Assembly: GCA_002315505.1 (NCBI GenBank)
Contig: DCGX01000076.1
Coordinates: 1 to 43,963 of the forward strand
Length of the DNA stretch: 43,963 bases
Source of the DNA: Ruminococcaceae bacterium UBA1767
GTDB taxonomy: Bacteria > Bacillota > Clostridia > Oscillospirales > Acutalibacteraceae
Direction of reading: 5' to 3'
This document shows, piece by piece, positions 38,625-43,963 of this stretch (positions are counted from its first letter, which is position 1; the number at the start of each line of letters is the position of its first letter). Under the pieces are notes generated by a model, which saw only the letters and a list, made by a program, of their open reading frames with translations, ran no database searches and was not told the origin of the DNA. Made by a program: the position numbers and the translations under genes.

Positions 38625-38839
38625 ACATTTTCTGTTCCGACTTCAAGCTCTTCCTTATCTCTGAACAGCATCGAAGCACACCAGATTCCTGCAATTGCAA
38701 CAAGAGTATAGATAATTCTCGCAACAATTGAGTCCTGTCCGCCGCAAATCCAGCCGACTATGTCAAACTGAAACAACCCGATTGAACCCCAGTTTAACGC
38801 ACCGATTACAACAAGTATCAACGAAATTTTATCAAGCAT
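38621..38839 (-). CDS. DUF378 family small membrane protein
   Basis: This 72-residue protein has two membrane helices (ISLILVVIGALNWGSIGLFQFD and IVARIIYTLVAIAGIWCASMLF). The motif LNWGSIG-L-F-DIVGWI is the DUF378 (YuzA-like) signature. Its function is unknown. GGGAGA lies about 8 bases before the ATG. It is divergent from the PHP phosphatase gene and forms a single-gene unit. Confidence 0.85.
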   Translation of the reverse strand: MLDKISLILVVIGALNWGSIGLFQFDIVGWICGGQDSIVARIIYTLVAIAGIWCASMLFRDKEELEVGTENV

Positions 38840-38904
38840 CTGTTTTCATCTCCCGTATAATAATTTGACGCATACTTCGTCATATATAATATTTGCAAAA
38901 ACAG

Positions 38905-38933
38905 TTGAAAAAAACATCAAAATATAGTATTAT
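38905..38933 (+). promoter_or_regulatory. Probable promoter of the PHP-DUF4364-glyA operon
   Basis: TTGAAA at 38905-38910, a 17-bp spacer and TATTAT at 38928-38933 predict a start near 38940. An inverted repeat TGACG-N7-CGTCA at 38866-38882 lies between the divergent genes. Confidence 0.6.
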
Positions 38934-38967
38934 TATTAAGATTATAGTTATGGAAGTGTTTTAGTTA

Positions 38968-39783
38968 ATGTTCAAAAATTTAGTTGATATGCATTCACAT
39001 ACAGAGCATTCCTTTGACGGTCATTACCCTGTTGATGAGCTTGTTGAGGTTTCTGTTGAGAGAGGAATAAAGGCTGTGGCTTTTACAGACCACATCGAAA
39101 TGGATTTTTTCAGAGAAAAAGGCTTTGACAAAACCGCAGACGAATCCTTCGATGATATTCTCAGAGCTAAGAAAAAATATGCCGATAAAATTAACATCTG
39201 CGTCGGTGCCGAATTAGGACAGGCTATGTACAACATAAGCGAAGCAGAAGAGCTGATAAACAGCAAAAAATACGATATTATTATCGGCTCAACTCACAAT
39301 CTTCGTGGTGTTGATGATTTTGCGTGTCTTGACTACAACAATGAGTACTCCGATTTTGATAAATTATTAAAGGAATATTTTTACGAAGAGAAGCTGCTTG
39401 CCGAATGGGCAAAATTCGACACATTCGCTCATCTTACATATCCACTGAGATACATTCAGGGTGAATACAAAAAAACTGTTGATATTTCAAAATATCAGAA
39501 GGACATTGACGAAATTTTTTCACTTCTTGCCGAAAAGGACAAGGCTCTTGAAATCAACACTTCAGGTCTTCGTCAGCTTATCGGTCTTACAATGCCCGAT
39601 GTCAGCTTTGTAAAGCGTTTTCGTGAGCTGGGCGGAAAATATGTTACAGTAGGCTCCGATTCACATTATACCGAGCATATGGGCGCAGGAATCCCTCGTG
39701 GAATGGAAATTGCAAAGGAATGCGGCTTTGACAGTGTTCTTATTTTTAATCAGAGAAAACCAATTGAAATTCCGATTGAATAG
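38968..39783 (+). CDS. PHP-domain histidinol-phosphatase family protein (HisJ-like)
   Basis: This 271-residue protein has a PHP metal-binding fold: VDMHSHTEHS with His9 and His11, AFTDHIEM, CVGAELG, IIGSTHNLRG, FAHLTYPLRY, LEINTSG and VGSDSHYTEHMG. All metal ligands seem present. HisJ-type members dephosphorylate histidinol phosphate, but no other his gene is here, so another phosphate ester is possible. The Shine-Dalgarno is weak (GGAAG about 13 bases upstream). DUF4364 and glyA follow on the same strand at 9 and 8 bases, which suggests one operon. Confidence 0.83.
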   Translation: MFKNLVDMHSHTEHSFDGHYPVDELVEVSVERGIKAVAFTDHIEMDFFREKGFDKTADESFDDILRAKKKYADKINICVGAELGQAMYNISEAEELINSKKYDIIIGSTHNLRGVDDFACLDYNNEYSDFDKLLKEYFYEEKLLAEWAKFDTFAHLTYPLRYIQGEYKKTVDISKYQKDIDEIFSLLAEKDKALEINTSGLRQLIGLTMPDVSFVKRFRELGGKYVTVGSDSHYTEHMGAGIPRGMEIAKECGFDSVLIFNQRKPIEIPIE

Positions 39784-39792
39784 GAGAAAATT

Positions 39793-40341
39793 ATGGCTGA
39801 GAATTATAATGAATTCACGCAGGGTGTTGAGCCCGGTGGACTTCGGAGCAGAGAGGAAAACAGAATTCTTATCTGTTACTTAGTTGCAAAGCTCAGAAAA
39901 CCGATTACTCAGGATATGCTTTGCGACACAATCTGTGCCGAAGGAATTTCCAATTATTTCGAATTAAAGCAATCACTAAGTGATGTTATCGAAAGCAATA
40001 ATGTATATACAGATTCCGATGGCTATCTGTTTCTTACCGTGCTCGGAAAGAAAAATCTTTCAATACTTGAGCATGATTTACCGTATTCAATACGAGAAAA
40101 AGCACTTAATTCTGTTGTTAATGCTCAAACAAAGCAAAGGCAACAGCAGGATTATAATATTGAAATAGAAGCACTGGACAAGGGTTACAACGTAACCGTA
40201 AGCGTTCTTGATTCTAACGAAAAGCTGATGTCGACAACGATTTTTGTTGCTGACTATGAACAGGCATTAAAAGTAAAAGAAAAATTTAATGAAAATCCGG
40301 TTAAAATATATTCGGAAATAATTTCATTGCTTATGGCATAG
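39793..40341 (+). CDS. DUF4364 family winged-helix protein
   Basis: This 182-residue protein fits the DUF4364 family. The N-terminal half is winged-helix-like (REENRILICYLVAKLRKPITQDMLCDTICAEGISNYFELKQSLSDVIESNNV) and the C-terminal half is beta-rich (YNIEIEALDKGYNVTVSVLDSNEKLMSTTIFVADYEQALKVKEKF). It may be a regulator, but no target is known. AGGAG precedes the ATG by about 6 bases. It sits between the PHP protein and glyA in an apparent operon. Confidence 0.82.
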   Translation: MAENYNEFTQGVEPGGLRSREENRILICYLVAKLRKPITQDMLCDTICAEGISNYFELKQSLSDVIESNNVYTDSDGYLFLTVLGKKNLSILEHDLPYSIREKALNSVVNAQTKQRQQQDYNIEIEALDKGYNVTVSVLDSNEKLMSTTIFVADYEQALKVKEKFNENPVKIYSEIISLLMA

Positions 40342-40349
40342 GAGGAAAT

Positions 40350-41588
40350 ATGGAATACTTTAACGAACTCAACAATTTTGACCCCGAAATTTTTTCAGCC
40401 TGCAACGCTGAGCTTGAAAGACAGCAGCATAATATTGAACTAATTGCTTCAGAGAATATTGTTTCAAAGGCTGTACTTCTTGCAATGGGAAGCATTCTTA
40501 CCAACAAATATGCCGAAGGTTATCCCGGAAAAAGATACTACGGCGGATGTCAGTGCGTTGACGTTGTGGAGGAAATCGCAAGAGAGAGAGTAAAAAAGCT
40601 CTTCGGTGCGGAGCACGCAAATGTTCAGCCACACAGCGGTGCTAATGCAAATTTAGCCGCATTTTTCGCTTTTGCTAATCCCAGTGACACTATTATGGGT
40701 ATGAATCTTCAGCACGGCGGTCACCTTTCACACGGCTCACCTGTTAATATTTCGGGTAAATACTTCAACATCGTACCATATGGTGTAAACAGTGAAACAG
40801 AAATGATTGACTACGACGAAATGCAAAGAATTGCCGAAGAATGCAAGCCGAAGCTCCTCGTTGTAGGTGCAAGTGCATATTCAAGAATAATCGATTTTGC
40901 ACGTTGCAGAGAAATTGCAGATTCTGTCGGTGCAAAGCTCATGGTTGACATGGCTCACATTGCCGGTCTTGTGGCTGCCGGTGTTCATCCGTCCCCTGTT
41001 CCGTATGCCGACGTTGTCACCTCCACAACTCACAAAACTCTTCGTGGTCCGAGAGGCGGTCTTATTCTTACCAGAGAAGAATATGCAAAGGACATCGATA
41101 AGGCTATTTTCCCCGGCACTCAGGGCGGACCGCTTATGCACGTTATTGCAGGTAAGGCTGTTGCATTCGGAGAAGCATTGCAGGACGATTTCAAGGATTA
41201 TCAGAAACAGGTTGTTAAAAACGCTTCCGTTCTCAGTGAAACACTCATGAATAATGGTATAAGCCTCGTTTCGGGCGGTACAGACAACCATCTTATGCTC
41301 TTAAAGCTCGTTGACAACGGTATTACGGGTAAAGAGCTTGAGCACAGACTTGACGAGGTTAATATCACCGCAAATAAAAACACTATTCCTAACGAACCTC
41401 TGAGTCCGTTCATCACAAGCGGCCTTCGTATCGGTACTCCTGCAGTTACAACAAGAGGCTTTAAAGAGGACGATATGAAGCTCATCGGTAACTGGATTAC
41501 TGATATTATTAACGACTTTGATGCAAATAAGGCTCGTGTTAAAGCAGAAGTCAGCGAGCTTTGCAGAAATTATCCGATATACAAATAA
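40350..41588 (+). CDS. glyA: Serine hydroxymethyltransferase
   Basis: This 412-residue PLP enzyme shows the SHMT order: IELIASENIVSKAVLLAMGS, NKYAEGYPGKRYYGGCQ, NVQPHSGANANLAAFFA, MVDMAHIAGLVAAGVHPSP, and the PLP-lysine motif STTHKTLRGPRGG with Lys229. GLRIGTPAVTTRGF is near the end. It interconverts serine and glycine with tetrahydrofolate. GGAGG lies 6 to 7 bases before the ATG. No glycine or SAM riboswitch is seen upstream; the gene follows DUF4364 closely. Confidence 0.97.
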   Translation: MEYFNELNNFDPEIFSACNAELERQQHNIELIASENIVSKAVLLAMGSILTNKYAEGYPGKRYYGGCQCVDVVEEIARERVKKLFGAEHANVQPHSGANANLAAFFAFANPSDTIMGMNLQHGGHLSHGSPVNISGKYFNIVPYGVNSETEMIDYDEMQRIAEECKPKLLVVGASAYSRIIDFARCREIADSVGAKLMVDMAHIAGLVAAGVHPSPVPYADVVTSTTHKTLRGPRGGLILTREEYAKDIDKAIFPGTQGGPLMHVIAGKAVAFGEALQDDFKDYQKQVVKNASVLSETLMNNGISLVSGGTDNHLMLLKLVDNGITGKELEHRLDEVNITANKNTIPNEPLSPFITSGLRIGTPAVTTRGFKEDDMKLIGNWITDIINDFDANKARVKAEVSELCRNYPIYK

Positions 41589-41618
41589 CTTAAAAATATA
41601 ATGTAAGGAGAAGAAAAT

Positions 41619-43277
41619 ATGGCAAAGTATGCAATCGGTGTCGATTACGGTACACTTTCAGGCAGAGCTTTACTTGTTGACGTTAAAACAGGTGAAGAGC
41701 TTGCAACCTCCGTTCTCGACTATCCACACAGCGTTATGGACGAAAAGCTCCCCAGCGGTAAGACTCTCGGAGCCGACTGGGCATTACAGCATCCGCAGGA
41801 TTACATTGATGTTCTCACAATAACAATCCCTGCCGTTATCAAAGAAAGCAAGGTTGACCCTGCCGACATCATCGGTCTCGGAATAGACTTCACAGCATGT
41901 ACTGTTATGCCGACAAAAAATAACGGTACTCCCCTTTGCTTCATGGACGAGTATAAGGACGAGCCACACGCATATGTAAAATTGTGGAAGCATCACGCAG
42001 CTCAGGCTCAAGCTACAAAGCTCAACAAAATTGCAGAGGATATGAATCAGGAGTGGCTCGCACTCTACGGCGGCAAGGTTTCCTCAGAATGGGCAATTCC
42101 AAAGGTATGGCAGGTTCTTGACGAGGCTCCCGAAATCTATGATGAGGCTGACAGATTTATCGAAGCAGCTGACTGGGTAACATGGCAGCTTTGCGGCAAA
42201 GAAATCCGCAACTCGTGCTGTGCAGGCTACAAGGGTATGTGGAACAAAACCATGGGCTTCCCATCAAATGAATTTTTCAAGGCTCTTGACCCGAGACTTG
42301 AAAATGTTATAGATGACAAATTTTCACGTGACATTATGCCACTCGGTACTAAAGCCGGTGAGGTCAACGAAAAGTTTGCCGCTCTTACAGGTCTTAAGGC
42401 AGGTACAGCAGTTGCAGTGCCAATTATTGACGCTCACGTATTCGTTCCTGCTGTCGGTATTACAAAGCCTGGCGAAATGCTCGCAATTATGGGTACATCA
42501 ACCTGTCATATGCTCTTAAGCGACGAGGAAGTGAAGGTTCCCGGTATTTCGGGTGTTGTTGCCGATGGTATTCTTCCCGGTCTTTACGCTTACGAAGCAG
42601 GTCAGTGCTGTGTTGGTGACCATTTCCAGTGGTTTATTGACAACTGTCTTCCGAAGTCATATTATGATGATGCTGAGGCTCAGGGACTTAATATACATAA
42701 ATATCTTCGTCAGAAGTGCGAAAGCAAAAAGCCCGGTGAAAGCGGACTTGTTGCTCTTGACTGGTGGAACGGCAACCGTTCTGTTCTCGTCGATGCCGAC
42801 CTTTCCGGTATGCTCCTCGGTATGACACTTCAGACAAAGCCCGAGGATATTTACAGAGCTTTGATTGAAGCTACTGCATACGGCACAAGAATGATTGTAG
42901 AGGTATTCAAGGACAACGGAGTTGACGTTAACTCCTTCTATGCCGCAGGCGGTATCAGTCAGAAGGATCCGATGACAATGCAGATTTATGCAGATGTTAT
43001 CAATATGCCGATTAAGATTGCAGATTGTGCTCAGGGCGGTGCTCTCGGCAGTGCAATTTACGGCGCTTGTGCCGCAGGCGCTGACAAGGGCGGTTACGAC
43101 AGCCTTTATGACGGTGCTGCTGCTCTCGGCAAGGTCAAGGACAAGATTTATTATCCGAATCCCGAGAATGTTGAAGTATATAACAAGCTCTTCGAGGAAT
43201 ATAAAATTCTCCACGACTACTTCGGTAGAGGCGAAAACGACGTTATGAAGCGTTTAAAGGCGATAAGAACAAAGTAA
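41619..43277 (+). CDS. araB: Ribulokinase
   Basis: This 552-residue FGGY kinase begins YAIGVDYGTLSGRALLVDV, then GADWALQHPQDYIDVL and GLGIDFTACTVMP, all of ribulokinase type. Further motifs are GCCAGYKGMWNKTMGFPS-like, MLAIMGTSTCHMLLS, LDWWNGNRSVLVDADLSG and AAGGISQKDPMTMQIYADVIN. It phosphorylates L-ribulose in arabinose use. No araA, araD or transporter is within view. AAGGAGA precedes the ATG, 30 bases after glyA. The length is near the family norm of about 560. Confidence 0.93.
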   Translation: MAKYAIGVDYGTLSGRALLVDVKTGEELATSVLDYPHSVMDEKLPSGKTLGADWALQHPQDYIDVLTITIPAVIKESKVDPADIIGLGIDFTACTVMPTKNNGTPLCFMDEYKDEPHAYVKLWKHHAAQAQATKLNKIAEDMNQEWLALYGGKVSSEWAIPKVWQVLDEAPEIYDEADRFIEAADWVTWQLCGKEIRNSCCAGYKGMWNKTMGFPSNEFFKALDPRLENVIDDKFSRDIMPLGTKAGEVNEKFAALTGLKAGTAVAVPIIDAHVFVPAVGITKPGEMLAIMGTSTCHMLLSDEEVKVPGISGVVADGILPGLYAYEAGQCCVGDHFQWFIDNCLPKSYYDDAEAQGLNIHKYLRQKCESKKPGESGLVALDWWNGNRSVLVDADLSGMLLGMTLQTKPEDIYRALIEATAYGTRMIVEVFKDNGVDVNSFYAAGGISQKDPMTMQIYADVINMPIKIADCAQGGALGSAIYGACAAGADKGGYDSLYDGAAALGKVKDKIYYPNPENVEVYNKLFEEYKILHDYFGRGENDVMKRLKAIRTK

Positions 43278-43373
43278 TATTTGTACAATATAATGTCTTT
43301 TTCTGTATAATAATCAATATTTTGTGCAAGATAACAAAAGTTGCATTTTCAGGTTAAAAATATAACAAATCAC

Positions 43374-43402
43374 TTGAAAAATAAGCAAAAAAGTAATAAA
43401 AT
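43374..43402 (+). promoter_or_regulatory. Sigma-A promoter of gap
   Basis: TTGAAA at 43374-43379, a 17-bp spacer and TAAAAT at 43397-43402 predict a start near 43409. A further TATAAT-like element near 43305-43310 could be a second, weaker promoter. The 168-bp gap holds no other feature that I can see. Confidence 0.66.
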
Positions 43403-43445
43403 ATCAAATGGTAAATTTTATCAAAATTATTTGGAGGTAATTCAA

Positions 43446-43963
43446 ATGTCAGTTAAAGTTGCAATTAACGGCTTCGGCCGTATCGGACGTCTTGCTTTCA
43501 GACAGATGTTCAACGCAGAGGGTTATGATGTAGTAGCTATCAATGACCTTACAAAGCCAAGCATGCTCGCTCACCTTCTCAAGTATGATACCGCACAGGG
43601 CGGTTACTGTGGTAAGATCGGTGAAAATCTTCACACAGTTACAGCTGATGACGAGGCTGGTACAATCACAGTTGACGGCAAAGAGCTTAAGATCTATGCT
43701 AAGGCTAACGCTGCTGAGCTTCCTTGGGGCGAAATCGGTGTTGACGTAGTTCTCGAGTGCACAGGCTTCTACTGCTCAAAGGATAAGAGCCAGGCTCACA
43801 TCGATGCAGGTGCTAAGAAGGTTGTTATTTCTGCTCCTGCAGGAAACGACCTCAAGACAATCGTTTTCTCAGTTAACAACGATACACTTACAGCTGATGA
43901 TACAATCATTTCTGCTGCATCTTGCACAACAAACTGCCTTGCTCCTATGGCTAAGGCTCTCAA
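43446..43963 (+). CDS. gap: Glyceraldehyde-3-phosphate dehydrogenase, 3' truncated
   Basis: The gene runs off the right edge after about 172 residues. It begins with the Rossmann motif VKVAINGFGRIGRLAFRQ, has VAINDLT, then LLKYDTAQGGY and VLECTGFY. The active site is SAASCTTNCLAP with catalytic Cys160. It oxidises glyceraldehyde-3-phosphate in glycolysis. INDL is the usual NAD-preferring pattern of glycolytic enzymes. GGAGG lies 8 to 9 bases before the ATG. Confidence 0.97.
   Translation, partial: MSVKVAINGFGRIGRLAFRQMFNAEGYDVVAINDLTKPSMLAHLLKYDTAQGGYCGKIGENLHTVTADDEAGTITVDGKELKIYAKANAAELPWGEIGVDVVLECTGFYCSKDKSQAHIDAGAKKVVISAPAGNDLKTIVFSVNNDTLTADDTIISAASCTTNCLAPMAKAL

Noticed and set aside
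38968..39783. Histidine biosynthesis assignment for the PHP protein
   Set aside because: No his genes are nearby; the family includes other phosphoesterases, so I left the gene symbol blank.
42657..43214. 185-codon antisense frame in araB
   Set aside because: Shadow of the ribulokinase gene, Cys/Val-rich reversed composition, no ribosome site.
43278..43445. Small RNA or riboswitch in the araB-gap interval
   Set aside because: Only AT-rich sequence with promoter elements; no stable hairpin or known conserved core found by eye.
1..43963. Mobile elements, prophage, CRISPR array or toxin-antitoxin pair
   Set aside because: No transposase, integrase, phage structural gene, regularly spaced repeat array or paired small toxin-like genes were seen.

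Overview
The window looks like a chromosomal segment from a moderately AT-rich, endospore-forming member of the Clostridia. A gut-type Ruminococcaceae/Oscillospirales lineage is my best guess. The reasons are strong AGGAGG-type ribosome sites, several TTG starts, a class A RNase P RNA, sporulation genes (sigG, spoIIR, a YlmC/YmxH protein, an amidase resembling CwlD), a decarboxylase sodium pump, an ECF S-component, MscL with a zinc-ribbon tail, and DUF4364/DUF378 proteins. The lineage is an inference; no 16S rRNA is present. I see no phage, transposon, integrase or CRISPR array. The region is ordinary core and accessory genome with compact operons.

Layout. 1-4281: 5'-truncated carboxyltransferase, small membrane subunit, biotin carrier and beta subunit of a Na+-pumping oxaloacetate-type decarboxylase, then trpS. 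4339-5493: LCP cell-wall ligase on the minus strand, divergent from rnpB (5604-5949). 5996-11021: unknown membrane protein, recD2, comF, a divergent MreB-like actin and an alpha/beta hydrolase. 11075-14872: sigG, tRNA-Leu(UAG), trkA, trkH. 14886-16236: coaX plus an ECF S-component, probably pantothenate salvage. 16279-17598 (minus): unknown membrane protein and a CofE-like ligase. 17761-20468: metG and tatD. 20481-22632 (minus): an HTH-galactokinase-like fusion and a sugar nucleotidyltransferase behind a promoter carrying a perfect palindrome. 22705-23891: divergent hemolysin III homologue and XRE regulator sharing a region with twin palindromes. 24008-29428: metallophosphoesterase, MMPL exporter, lipoprotein and a small unknown protein. 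29425-32832: GH2 glycosidase, WYL regulator, spoIIR. 32873-34603 (minus): secreted ceramidase-like protein. 34710-36218: YmxH, MscL, amidase. 36294-38582: metallophosphoesterase and PTS EIIC. 38621-43963: DUF378, PHP phosphatase, DUF4364, glyA, araB and the start of gap.

Most notable observations. (1) A MerR/excisionase-like HTH domain is fused to a GHMP/galactokinase-type kinase whose canonical sugar-binding Glu is replaced. Its own promoter carries a perfect 9-bp inverted repeat across the -35, and the next gene is a nucleotidyltransferase, which suggests a self-regulated sugar-activation operon. (2) Several genes, notably sigG and spoIIR, have hairpins that overlap the ribosome-binding site or start codon. 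At spoIIR a perfect 12-bp stem followed by a T-tract includes the ATG, so it can act as a terminator and a translation lock on read-through RNA. (3) Twin CTACT-NAT-AGTAG palindromes sit between hlyIII and an XRE gene. (4) An MreB paralogue has an altered phosphate-2 loop. (5) A secreted protein of the neutral ceramidase family is present. All functional calls come from reading motifs; no database search was run.
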